Below, one piece after another: positions 16,498-23,785 of a DNA stretch of 64,000 nt. The stretch is from Verrucomicrobiota bacterium (GTDB lineage: Bacteria > Verrucomicrobiota > Verrucomicrobiia > Opitutales > Opitutaceae). The first letter of the stretch is position 1, and each line of letters begins with the position of its first letter. Where the stretch lies: positions 1 through 64,000 of the forward strand of contig JAFEGX010000116.1 of assembly GCA_018239675.1 (NCBI GenBank). The letters are read 5' to 3'. Made by a program: the position numbers and the translations under genes. Below the pieces are notes generated by a model. The model was given only the letters and a program-made list of their open reading frames with translations, was not told the DNA's origin and ran no database searches.

Positions 16498-18201
16498 TCA
16501 GCGCACCGGCCAGACGTCCGCCAGCGCCTTCCAGTTCGCGAAATAGTAGACCGCGAAGCAGGCGAGGAAGACCAGCGTGAGCACGATCGTGCCCTTGGTC
16601 GCATAGTGGTCGTGGGCCAGCGAGCCGGGCTGGCTGCCGGCGAGCGCCGGCGGCGTGCCCCAGTCCGCCATGGGACGGTTTTCAATCTTCGCGCCGAAGA
16701 ACAGGGTGCCGACACAGAGCAGCACGAAGATCAGCAGGCCGGTGAAGGCGAGGATGCCGCCGAGGCCGAGCACGCCGAGCCAGAGGTGCGCCGCGGGACC
16801 GTAGACGCCCTGGGCGTCGATGTCCCAGCTGCGGCGGCTCACGCCCATCGAGCCGGCAAAGGACATGCCGAACGACACCAGCGTGATGCCGATCCCGAAC
16901 AGCCAGGGCTGCACCCGCGCGACCCCGCGCAGGATGAAGTCACGCTGGAAGATCAGCGGCACCACGTAGTACGCGAGGCCCATGAACGCGAGCGTCGTGC
17001 CGCCGACGACCGTGACGTGGAAGTGGCCCGGGATGCGGAGGGTGTTGTGGGCGATGATGTTGATCTGCTGCGTGCCGAGCGTGACGCCGGTGATGCCGCC
17101 CAGGAACCCGAAGATCACCACGGAGAGCGCGGTGGCGGCGAACGCCGGGTTGCGCCACGGCAGCGCGGTGACCCAGCCGAAGATGCCGGAGGTGTAGCCC
17201 TTCTCCCGCATCGCGATCTCGACGCCAGCCGGGACCGTGAAGCCGTGCACCATCGAGGCGAGCACCGCGAGGTACATCGCGTACGAGGTGTTCCAGATCT
17301 TCCACGTCGCGCCCACGCCCGGGTCCACCAGCAGGTGGTGCGCCGACGCGAGATTGATGAACAGGACGTAGAGCGCGAACGCCGTGCGGCACACCGCCTC
17401 GTTGATCGGGCGGGCGCCGACCACGACATGAGTCAGGAGATACCACACCGCGACCATCGCGCAGACGTTGACCTGCTGCGACTGGTGCCCGAGGCCCCAC
17501 CAGATCAGGCGGTACCAGCCCGGGTCCGGCTGCGGCGTCCACCCCATCGCGTAGGTGAAGGTCGGGATCATGACCAGCGCGCCATGGAGCAGCGTCACGA
17601 CCGCGATGATCGCGGCCGCCAGCGCGCCGAACGTCACGATCGGCATCGAGCCCTCGTAGGCCCGGTCGCGCTTCGCGACGTAGAGCGTGGCGAAGAAGTT
17701 GAACACCCCCGTCAGCGTGCCGACCGCGACGAGGATAATGCCGAGGTAGAACAGCGGGTGCGCGAGCAGCGGGAGGTAGGACGTCATCATCACGTCGGCC
17801 TGCCCGACGAGGATGATGTAGTCCACCATCACGGCGCCGGTCAGCATCAGGCCGAACGCGGTCCACGCGACCTTGCGCGAGAACAGCCGCGCGTTGAGCG
17901 GCGTGGTGCAGGCGAAGGTCAGGATCGCGACCTCGAAGAAGAGGATCCACAGGATCAGCATGTTGATGCCGTGGAAGGTGAGGACGCGGTAGAACCAGTC
18001 GGCGGGCAGCAGGTGCACGGCCTGCCAGCGGGTAAGCGCGAGCAGGAGCGCGGCGATGCCGCCGAGCAGGAGGAACACGATGCCGGCGACGGCGTTGAGC
18101 TTGATGAAGCGCTGGGCGTCGAGGCAGACGCCGAGGCCCGTGGTGCCGCACACGCGGGCGCGGGCACCCGGCTCGGCCAGGTTGTGGGAGGAGGTGGACA
18201 T
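16498..18201 (-). CDS. Heme-copper superfamily subunit I lacking the active-site tyrosine; probable NO reductase (eNOR-like)
   Basis: A 567-residue integral membrane protein with about 13 helices. All six heme/metal histidines are present: H77 (LTFHGIN), H239 (WWGLGHQSQQVN), H288/H289 (ASAHHLLVD) and H393/H395 (PGHFHVTV). In oxygen reductases of A type the fourth residue after the helix VI histidine is the cross-linked Tyr (HPEVY); here it is Gln (HQSQQ). Loss of this Tyr is a mark of NO-reducing members such as eNOR, sNOR and bNOR. With a CuA subunit II, heme O synthase and nirK beside it, NO reduction to N2O is the best reading. The exact NOR family is not proven. Confidence 0.85.
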   Translation of the reverse strand: MSTSSHNLAEPGARARVCGTTGLGVCLDAQRFIKLNAVAGIVFLLLGGIAALLLALTRWQAVHLLPADWFYRVLTFHGINMLILWILFFEVAILTFACTTPLNARLFSRKVAWTAFGLMLTGAVMVDYIILVGQADVMMTSYLPLLAHPLFYLGIILVAVGTLTGVFNFFATLYVAKRDRAYEGSMPIVTFGALAAAIIAVVTLLHGALVMIPTFTYAMGWTPQPDPGWYRLIWWGLGHQSQQVNVCAMVAVWYLLTHVVVGARPINEAVCRTAFALYVLFINLASAHHLLVDPGVGATWKIWNTSYAMYLAVLASMVHGFTVPAGVEIAMREKGYTSGIFGWVTALPWRNPAFAATALSVVIFGFLGGITGVTLGTQQINIIAHNTLRIPGHFHVTVVGGTTLAFMGLAYYVVPLIFQRDFILRGVARVQPWLFGIGITLVSFGMSFAGSMGVSRRSWDIDAQGVYGPAAHLWLGVLGLGGILAFTGLLIFVLLCVGTLFFGAKIENRPMADWGTPPALAGSQPGSLAHDHYATKGTIVLTLVFLACFAVYYFANWKALADVWPVR

Positions 18202-18219
18202 TGGGGGGCGGGGCGCGGG

Positions 18220-18771
18220 TTATTCGACGAAGATCTTGCCGGTCATGGCGTGGTGCCCGGCGCCGCAGAACTCGTTGCACACGATCGTGAACTCGCCCGT
18301 GGAGGTCGGTGTGATCGTGAGCACGTGGTCGTAGCCAGGCACGACCTGGAAGTTCATGTTCAGCGGCTGCAGCGAGAAGCCGTGCTGGAGGTCGAGCGAC
18401 GAGAGGTGCAGGCGGTAGGTCTCGCCCTTGCGCAGGCGCAGCGCGGGATACCACTGCCACATGCGGCCCATCAGGTAGGCATCGCCGCCGGCCGGCGGCT
18501 CGACGATGGGCAGCTCCGTCGTGAGCGGGTTCGGGACCGGATTCTTGAAGGTGCCGACGCGGTTGGCCGCGACGAATTTCTCGGTCCGGGCATAGTAGTC
18601 GCCTGGGACCACGCGGTAGGCCTCGCCGGTGCTGTTCTGTTTGCCGCGAAAATGCCAGTACGGCATCATCAGCGACATCACGAAGCACCAGAGGATCGCG
18701 CAACCGAGCCAGATTTTCTCGTGGCCGGCGGGACCGTGAAACCAGGGGGCGGTGAGGGGACGAAGGCTCAT
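18220..18771 (-). CDS. Heme-copper oxidoreductase subunit II with CuA site
   Basis: A 183-residue protein with one N-terminal anchor (IWLGCAILWCFVMSLMM) and a periplasmic cupredoxin domain. The CuA ligands are complete: H130 (LQHGF), then C165, E167, C169, H173 and M176 in VCNEFCGAGHHAM. It would accept electrons from a soluble cytochrome c and pass them to subunit I, encoded 18 nt downstream. It is short beside typical subunit II proteins and has one helix, not two. ATG 18771 is chosen because an upstream extension would run through the neighbouring small gene. Confidence 0.88.
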   Translation of the reverse strand: MSLRPLTAPWFHGPAGHEKIWLGCAILWCFVMSLMMPYWHFRGKQNSTGEAYRVVPGDYYARTEKFVAANRVGTFKNPVPNPLTTELPIVEPPAGGDAYLMGRMWQWYPALRLRKGETYRLHLSSLDLQHGFSLQPLNMNFQVVPGYDHVLTITPTSTGEFTIVCNEFCGAGHHAMTGKIFVE

Positions 18772-18782
18772 GGCGGCGGCGG

Positions 18783-18932
18783 TCAGGGCAGCAGCCCGGG
18801 CTTCGTCTGCATCAACTCGACCCAGCCCCAGACGGTGTAGGACAGGATCGGGATTATCACGCCGAGGGCGAGCAGCAGCCAGGGGCTGTCGAGCACCTTC
18901 TGCCACGGGTGTTTTTGGGGTTCGTTATTCAT
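18783..18932 (-). CDS. 49-residue single-helix membrane peptide of the NO-reductase operon
   Basis: A short reading frame starting at ATG 18932 and ending in TGA at 18783-18785. It encodes a cytosolic N-terminus (MNNEPQKHPWQKVL), one strongly hydrophobic helix (WLLLALGVIIPILSYTVWGW) and a short tail (VELMQTKPGLLP). The start overlaps the stop of the upstream gene by 8 nt and the next gene starts 11 nt beyond its stop, so translation is likely coupled. Small one-helix subunits are common in heme-copper enzymes; I read it as an accessory subunit of this complex. There is no database name I can give. Confidence 0.78.
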   Translation of the reverse strand: MNNEPQKHPWQKVLDSPWLLLALGVIIPILSYTVWGWVELMQTKPGLLP

Positions 18933-20373
18933 GGTGGTGGAGGGAAAGGGCCGGGTGCGGGTCGCGGCGCCACGACGCGAGCACGCTCAGCATCGCCGCG
19001 AGGAACAGGATGCCGCCGGTCACCGCGACCAGGCCGCCCAGGCCCATCACGCCGAGGCCGAGGTACTCGCCGAGCGTGCGGACATGCTGCTCCGCGCCGT
19101 ACTGCTTGCGGCCGAGCCCGTAGGCGCCCGCCAGCGCGAAACCCAGGCCGAACACGGCCTGGCCACCGCCGAAGAGCAGAAGCTGCCACCGCGCGCGCCG
19201 GTGCCCGGGGGCGACCGCGCCACCCGGGAAGACCCGCGCCGCAAACTCGTACGCTGTCGTCATGAGCGCCAGCGTCACCGCGCCGATCGCGCAGTGGTAA
19301 TGGCCGGGCACGAGGGTGTTCGAGCCGCGGATGAGCGCGCCCAGCCCGAAGCCCAGCACGGTGAGCGTCATGCTGCCGACCAGCCCCGCGAGCCGGTAGT
19401 CCCGCCCGGCGCCGTCACGGCCATGGCGCCGCAGGTGCGCCACCGCGACCCCCAGCACGACGACGACGACCGGGAAGATGGTCCAGCGCATCAGGTGCGT
19501 CGCCATCGAGAAATAGTTTGTCGTGGTCGTCCCCGCGAACGCCAGCGGCGGCAGCACCAGCTGCGGCAGCACCAGCGCTGTCAGCAGCGCCGCGGCCGGC
19601 GCGGGCGCCAGCACCGGGCGGCCCGTCACCCGGTGCAGCAGGTGCAGCCACAGCCCGAGCATCGCCGCGACATTGGCCACCTGCAGCACGTGGCCGCCGC
19701 CCCAGAACACGAGCTCGCAGCGCACGCTGGGCGCCGCGGCCGGCGTCGTGAGCCAGGCGCCGGCAAACGTGGCCAGGGCCACCAGGTTCGCGGCCGCCGC
19801 CGCGCGCAGGGCCAGCACCGCGTCGGGCGCCAGCGCGAGGTCATCCGTCCGCGCCGGCGTGGCGAGGGCCAGCGCGCAGAAGAGTCCCACGCCGGCAAAC
19901 CAGGCGGCGAGCCCGCCGAAGAACACCGGATGGTCGATCGCCGGAACGTAGTTCGAGAGCACGGGCTGCGCGCCAGGGAGGCACGCCCCGGCCAGCAGGC
20001 CGGCCACGCCGGTGGCGGCGAGTGCCAGCGCCAGGGCCGTCCCGCCGCGGTGCAGGCGCGGTCCCAGCGCCAGGCCGAGGCACGCCAGCGTGCCGGCCTG
20101 GAACCAGACCACGATCGCGAGGTCCACGTGCACCACGAGGGCGCGCCGGAAGAACAGCGGGTCGGTGAACAGCCAGCCCAGGAAGGGCAGGCGCCCGATC
20201 ACCAGCGTCAGCGACAACAGTCCCGCCAGCACCAGGCTGCCCAGCGCGAGCCGATACCAGCCGCGCGCCGCCGCCTGGCCGGGATCGCCGGCCAGCGCAT
20301 CCGTGGCGTCGGGCAAAGGGAAGGAATGGGGCAGCGCAACCGGGTCCGGCGCACAGACGGTGGGCGGGGGCAT
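18925..20373 (-). CDS. Divergent heme-copper subunit-I paralogue with five of six ligand histidines
   Basis: A 482-residue membrane protein with about 12 helices. Histidines matching subunit I are H82 (VHVDLAIVVWF), H228 (WGGGHVLQVAN), H293 (MATHLMRW) and H358/H360 (PGHYHCAIG). The first member of the helix VII His pair is T292. After the helix VI His it reads HVLQVAN, against HQSQQVN in the partner encoded three genes downstream; Gln at +3 and Asn at +6 are shared, and neither has the catalytic Tyr. It may be a second NO-reducing subunit or a heme-carrying partner that has lost FeB/CuB binding. It is the first gene of the operon. Confidence 0.75.
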   Translation of the reverse strand: MPPPTVCAPDPVALPHSFPLPDATDALAGDPGQAAARGWYRLALGSLVLAGLLSLTLVIGRLPFLGWLFTDPLFFRRALVVHVDLAIVVWFQAGTLACLGLALGPRLHRGGTALALALAATGVAGLLAGACLPGAQPVLSNYVPAIDHPVFFGGLAAWFAGVGLFCALALATPARTDDLALAPDAVLALRAAAAANLVALATFAGAWLTTPAAAPSVRCELVFWGGGHVLQVANVAAMLGLWLHLLHRVTGRPVLAPAPAAALLTALVLPQLVLPPLAFAGTTTTNYFSMATHLMRWTIFPVVVVVLGVAVAHLRRHGRDGAGRDYRLAGLVGSMTLTVLGFGLGALIRGSNTLVPGHYHCAIGAVTLALMTTAYEFAARVFPGGAVAPGHRRARWQLLLFGGGQAVFGLGFALAGAYGLGRKQYGAEQHVRTLGEYLGLGVMGLGGLVAVTGGILFLAAMLSVLASWRRDPHPALSLHHHE

Positions 20374-20379
20374 GGGGCA

Positions 20380-20421
20380 TTTCTAGCGCAAGGTCCGTTT
20401 GCCAGCATTGATCTGGATCAA
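20380..20421 (-). promoter_or_regulatory. FNR/DNR-type box and -10 for the NO-reductase operon
   Basis: On the minus strand the perfect palindromic box TTGATCCAGATCAA spans 20421-20408. A -10-like TAGAAA follows after 22 nt and is itself followed by six bases and the ATG at 20373. The predicted first base of the transcript is the A of that ATG, so the mRNA would be leaderless. Confidence 0.82.
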
Positions 20422-20451
20422 CGTTTTTCCCCGCCGCCATCGGGCCGGGCC

Positions 20452-20493
20452 TTGATCTCGATCAAGGCGCCCGCCGCGGCCGCGGGCTATAAA
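20452..20493 (+). promoter_or_regulatory. FNR/DNR-type box and -10 for the heme O synthase gene
   Basis: The perfect box TTGATCTCGATCAA lies at 20452-20465, followed by GGCGCCCG. After 22 nt comes TATAAA (20488-20493), then six bases, then ATG 20500. The geometry is identical to the divergent promoter 30 bp away and again predicts a leaderless transcript. Confidence 0.85.
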
Positions 20494-20499
20494 CCCGTC

Positions 20500-21429
20500 A
20501 TGCCCGCGACGAGCCTCCCCCTCGCCCCGCCGTTGGCCCGCCCCCGCCCCCAGGCCGCGATCCGTACGTCGATCCGGGCGCTGGTCGCGCTGACCAAGCC
20601 GCGGCTGGCGTTCCTGTCGGTCATGACCACGATGGCCGCGTACGGCACCGCGCGGCCCGAGCCGCGCACCGGCCCGGTCGGTCTGACCTTGGTGGGTACG
20701 ACACTCGCCGCGGCCGGGGCGCTCTCCCTCAACCAGTGGTGGGAACGCCGGGCCGACGCCCGGATGCGGCGCACGCTTCTCCGGCCCCTGCCGCAGGGCC
20801 AGCTGAAGCCCCGGGTGGCGCTCGGCTGGAGCCTGCTGCTCTCGCTCGGCGGCGTCGGCCTGCTCGCCGGCACCGTCAACGTCCAGGCCGCCGCGCTCGC
20901 GGCGCTGACCATCCTCCTCTACGGCGTGGGATACACGCCGCTCAAGCGCCACACCCGCTGGGCCACGGAAGTTGGCGCCGTGTCCGGAGCGCTGCCGGCG
21001 TTGCTCGGCAATGCCGCGGCCGGCCACCTGGCCGCGACACCCGGCCTCGTGCTCGCGGCCATCCTGCTGTGCTGGCAGATGCCGCATTTCTTCGCGATTG
21101 GCTGGAGGCACCGGGCCGACTATCGGGCGGCGGGATTTCTCCTGCGGCCGGCGGTCGACCCGACCGGGCGCTCCACCGCGGCCTGGTCGTTGGGCTATGC
21201 GCTGCTGCTGGTGCCCGTCTCGCTGGGCCCGTGGCTGCTGGGTTGGTTCGGTCCGGCCTATGGCGTCCCGACGGCCATCGCGAACGGGTGCTTTCTCCTC
21301 GGCGCGTGGCGGTTCGTGACGGCGCGGCCCGACCGCGACACCGCGGCCCGCCGGCTGTTTCTCGCTTCGCTCCTTTACCTCCCGGTTGTGATGGGCGCGC
21401 TGGTCCTCGACTGGTTCCTTGGACGGTAA
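20500..21429 (+). CDS. ctaB: Protoheme IX farnesyltransferase (heme O synthase)
   Basis: A 309-residue UbiA-superfamily membrane enzyme that adds the hydroxyethylfarnesyl group to heme b. The substrate motif is complete: NQWWERRADARMRRTLLRPL, with Asn and spaced Asp residues for Mg-prenyl-diphosphate and the RT.RPLP tail. A second conserved loop is LLYGVGYTPLKR, and CWQMPHFFAIGWRHRADYRA is the usual third. It is divergent from the NO-reductase operon and shares its control elements, implying that the encoded heme-copper enzyme carries heme O or A. Heme A synthase (ctaA) is not in the window. Confidence 0.94.
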   Translation: MPATSLPLAPPLARPRPQAAIRTSIRALVALTKPRLAFLSVMTTMAAYGTARPEPRTGPVGLTLVGTTLAAAGALSLNQWWERRADARMRRTLLRPLPQGQLKPRVALGWSLLLSLGGVGLLAGTVNVQAAALAALTILLYGVGYTPLKRHTRWATEVGAVSGALPALLGNAAAGHLAATPGLVLAAILLCWQMPHFFAIGWRHRADYRAAGFLLRPAVDPTGRSTAAWSLGYALLLVPVSLGPWLLGWFGPAYGVPTAIANGCFLLGAWRFVTARPDRDTAARRLFLASLLYLPVVMGALVLDWFLGR

Positions 21430-21443
21430 ATCCCAATTTGCAC

Positions 21444-21573
21444 GGGAGGCAACGGAGGGAACGGAGGAGGTGGAACCACTAATTTTCGCTAATCCGCGCT
21501 AATGCGCTTCGAACCATCATTGAGAATTGGCGTGGATTACCGGTTTTTCCTCTGTTCCCTCCGTTGCCTCCTG
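21444..21573. repeat. Inverted repeat (GGAGGCAACGGAGG / CGCTAATC family), second copy
   Basis: The left arm GGAGGCAACGGAGGGAAC(G)GAGGA (from 21444) pairs with the right arm at 21548-21573 with a single mismatch over about 25 bp. The interior again carries CGCTAAT words, less well inverted than in the copy at 13250-13374. It lies between the convergent ctaB and RIC genes. Confidence 0.85.
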
Positions 21574-21588
21574 TGAGGACGGTTCCCG

Positions 21589-22317
21589 TCAGTTCCGGCC
21601 GGCCCGGGCGAGGGCGCGGGGGAACATGATGTTATTCTCCTTGTGGACGTGGCGGTGGAGGTCGGCCTCGAATTCCGCGAGCCCGGCCAACAGGGCGCGG
21701 TGCGTGTTGCACGCCTCGGCGTCCGGGAGGAATCCATTGGTCAGCTCGCGCAGCCGCGCCGTGGCGTTGCCGGCGGTCTCGTGCTCGGCCTCCATCTGCC
21801 GGATGGGGTTCGCGATCGAGCCGCAGTGAAAGCCGTCGGCCGCGCCGGAATCGATCTGCCGCACGATCGGGAAGAGGATGCGCTCCTCCTTCATCATGTG
21901 GTTGAACATCTCCTCGGCGAGGGCGGCCGTGACCTGCCAGACCTCGGGCAGCCGCGAGTCCCGCCAGGCATGCTTGCGCGCCACGCGCTCCGCCATCTCG
22001 ACGAGTCGCGGCAGCTCGGTCTTCAGGTACTGGTGGTGCGTCTGCTCAATATGGTCGGCGAGCTCCGTCAGGGTCATGCACGCCGTGTCCACCTCCGTCG
22101 GCCCCGATTCCGCGGCGGCGGTCGCCGCCTCGAGGGTCGTGACCAGCGTGGCGACGTCGAGGTTCTTGCGCTGGCAGGCCTGGGCCAGCGACTGCTTGCC
22201 GCCGCAGCAGTAATCGAGGCCGAGGCCCTCGAAGACGCGGGCCAGCGACGGCCGGGCGGCAACGATCGCGCCGAGGGAGGTTTCAGGAGTGATGACGAGC
22301 GTGGTGGCGGTGGACAT
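21589..22317 (-). CDS. ric: RIC-type iron-sulfur cluster repair di-iron protein (YtfE/ScdA family)
   Basis: A 242-residue cytosolic protein. The N-terminal ScdA domain (~residues 10-65) has FEGLGLDYCCGGKQSLAQAC with the characteristic Cys pair. The C-terminal hemerythrin-like domain supplies di-iron ligands in ELADHIEQTHHQYLKTELPR, FNHMMKEERILFPIV, EAEHETAG and HRHVHKENNIMFPR. RIC proteins repair iron-sulfur clusters damaged by NO and peroxide. It is divergent from the CRP/FNR-type regulator and shares with it a TTGA-N6-TCAA box, as expected of an NO-stress gene. Confidence 0.92.
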   Translation of the reverse strand: MSTATTLVITPETSLGAIVAARPSLARVFEGLGLDYCCGGKQSLAQACQRKNLDVATLVTTLEAATAAAESGPTEVDTACMTLTELADHIEQTHHQYLKTELPRLVEMAERVARKHAWRDSRLPEVWQVTAALAEEMFNHMMKEERILFPIVRQIDSGAADGFHCGSIANPIRQMEAEHETAGNATARLRELTNGFLPDAEACNTHRALLAGLAEFEADLHRHVHKENNIMFPRALARAGRN

Positions 22318-22368
22318 GGCGGTGTGATGGGTTCGCCCCCACCGTGCCACAGTCGGCGCCGGCCAGCC

Positions 22369-22382
22369 TTGACCCACGTCAA
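22369..22382. promoter_or_regulatory. FNR/DNR-type box between RIC and the regulator gene
   Basis: TTGACCCACGTCAA sits between the divergent genes. At the standard 22-nt spacing the hexamers are weak in both directions (CACGGT toward RIC, GAGGAT toward the regulator). The RIC direction fits best because TCAAGGC follows the box there. Use for autoregulation of the regulator is possible. Confidence 0.65.
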
Positions 22383-22470
22383 GTTCCGGGCGGATCGACC
22401 GGCGGAGGATTTCGGCGGCTCCCCTGTCGTTGGCCTTGCCGTCGACTCCGCGACGCCAACACTGGGCCCT

Positions 22471-23199
22471 ATGCCGCTGACTCCGCGCACGTCCGACCTG
22501 AAAGCCACCGGGCTGATCGGGACCCTGCGCTGCTGCCAGCTGTTCTCGGGACTTTCCGCGGAAGACCTGGCGGTGATCGCGGGTTTCATCGTCGTGCAGA
22601 AGCTCGCGAAGGACGAGTACCTGTTCCACGAGGGCGACCCGTCGCGCGGGTGCTACCTGGTGCAGAGCGGCGCGGTGAATGTCCACCGCGTCAGCGCCGC
22701 CGGGAAGGAGCAGGTGATCCACGTGTTCCGCTCGGGCGAGTCGTTCGCCGAGGCCGCGCTGGCCTCCCCGACCGGCTACCCCGCCAACGCGCGCGCCGTG
22801 GAGGCGAGCACGGTGCTGGTGATTCCCAAGGCCCCGATCCTCGAGCTCATCGGGCGACGGCCCGACCTTGCGATGCGCATGCTCGGCTCGATGAGCGGGC
22901 ACCTGCGGGTGCTGGTCGGCATGCTCGACGACCTCACGCTGAAGGACGTCGAGACCCGGCTCCTCAACTGGCTGGTGAAGCACGCCCCGGCAGGCCCGAC
23001 GGGGAAAATCCACCTCGCCGGCACCAAGCGGGTGCTGGCGGCCGAACTCGGCACCAGCAGCGAGACGCTTTCCCGCACGCTGGGCCGGCTGCGCGACCAG
23101 CACCTGATCACCGTTTCCGGCAAGATCATCACGGTCCATAACCTGCCGGCCATCCAAAGCCTGCTGCGCCGCAACCTCGGCGAGCACGAAAACCCTTGA
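22471..23199 (+). CDS. CRP/FNR-family regulator, DNR/NnrR-like
   Basis: A 242-residue regulator. The cyclic-nucleotide-type beta-roll spans ~20-140 (LFSGLSAEDLAVIAGFIVVQ, then GCYLVQSGAVNVHRVS). The dimer helix follows, then a winged helix: RVLAAELGTSSETLSRTLGR, whose E-x-x-S-R matches the recognition helix of FNR, which reads TTGA half-sites. The N-terminus lacks the four-cysteine iron-sulfur motif of FNR, having only one CC pair, so NO or heme sensing as in DNR is more likely than oxygen sensing by a cluster. It sits among seven matching boxes and is the obvious candidate to bind them. Confidence 0.86.
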   Translation: MPLTPRTSDLKATGLIGTLRCCQLFSGLSAEDLAVIAGFIVVQKLAKDEYLFHEGDPSRGCYLVQSGAVNVHRVSAAGKEQVIHVFRSGESFAEAALASPTGYPANARAVEASTVLVIPKAPILELIGRRPDLAMRMLGSMSGHLRVLVGMLDDLTLKDVETRLLNWLVKHAPAGPTGKIHLAGTKRVLAAELGTSSETLSRTLGRLRDQHLITVSGKIITVHNLPAIQSLLRRNLGEHENP

Positions 23200-23237
23200 G
23201 CCCGGTCAAGGCGGCCCCGGGCTGCCCGCGCTAGCCT
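23196..23237 (+). promoter_or_regulatory. FNR/DNR-type box and -10 for the truncated haemoglobin gene
   Basis: TTGAGCCCGGTCAA (23196-23209), followed by GGCG, overlaps the TGA stop codon of the regulator gene. The -10-like TAGCCT is at 23232-23237, 22 nt downstream. The predicted transcript starts near 23244, seven bases before ATG 23251. Confidence 0.78.
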
Positions 23238-23250
23238 TGTCCCGTACCTG

Positions 23251-23670
23251 ATGAACGCCTCTCCCGTCGCCCTGTTCGACCGCCTTGGCGGCCGCCCGAA
23301 ACTGCTCGAGCTGCTCCGCTACTTCTATGCCGACGTGCGCCAGCACGCGGAGATCGGGCCGATCTTCAACGCGCACATCGCCGACTGGCCGGCCCACCTG
23401 GAGAAGATCGCGGACTTCTGGTCGGGCGTCACCGGCGGACCGGCCCGTTACGCCGGCGGCATGCCCATGAAGCACTTTCCCCTCCAGCTCGAGGAACGCC
23501 ACTTCCAGGCGTGGCTCGGGCTCTGGCATCGGCACTGCCAGGCGCGCCTCGCGCCGGCCGAGGCCCGGGAACTCATCGCCGCCGCGGAGACGATCGGCCA
23601 GCGCCTCAGGATGATGATCGCGAACTACCAGGCGTATCAGGCGGGAGAAAAGCGACCCGGGACGATGTGA
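23251..23670 (+). CDS. Group III truncated haemoglobin
   Basis: A 139-residue globin of the group III truncated type. It begins LFDRLGGRPKLLELLRYFYA and has the B/C region IGPIFNAHIADWPAHLEKIA with FWSGVTGGPARYAGG. The proximal histidine is expected in GMPMKHFPLQLEERHF and the tail contains AWLGLWHRHC. Members bind heme and protect against NO and nitrosative stress in Campylobacter. The gene follows the regulator with its own box inside the upstream stop codon, which places it in the NO-response set. Confidence 0.88.
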   Translation: MNASPVALFDRLGGRPKLLELLRYFYADVRQHAEIGPIFNAHIADWPAHLEKIADFWSGVTGGPARYAGGMPMKHFPLQLEERHFQAWLGLWHRHCQARLAPAEARELIAAAETIGQRLRMMIANYQAYQAGEKRPGTM

Positions 23671-23785
23671 CCGGCGGTTCGGTCGGCCTGGCCCGCGCCC
23701 GCAAGCCGGAGCGAACCGGCGACCGCGCCAGCATCCCAGAAATCGCACTCGCCCCATGGGGCGCAACCGTTCAGCGTCGGCCCTT

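Noticed and set aside
18925-20373. Reading as a standard cbb3 oxidase subunit I (CcoN)
   Set aside because: No ccoO or ccoP follows, the helix VII His pair is incomplete and the neighbours include a CuA subunit, which cbb3 oxidases lack.
18931-20499. Long in-frame upstream extension of heme O synthase on the plus strand
   Set aside because: It is antisense to the heme-copper paralogue, is Arg/Gln/His-rich, and the FNR box and -10 place the start at ATG 20500.
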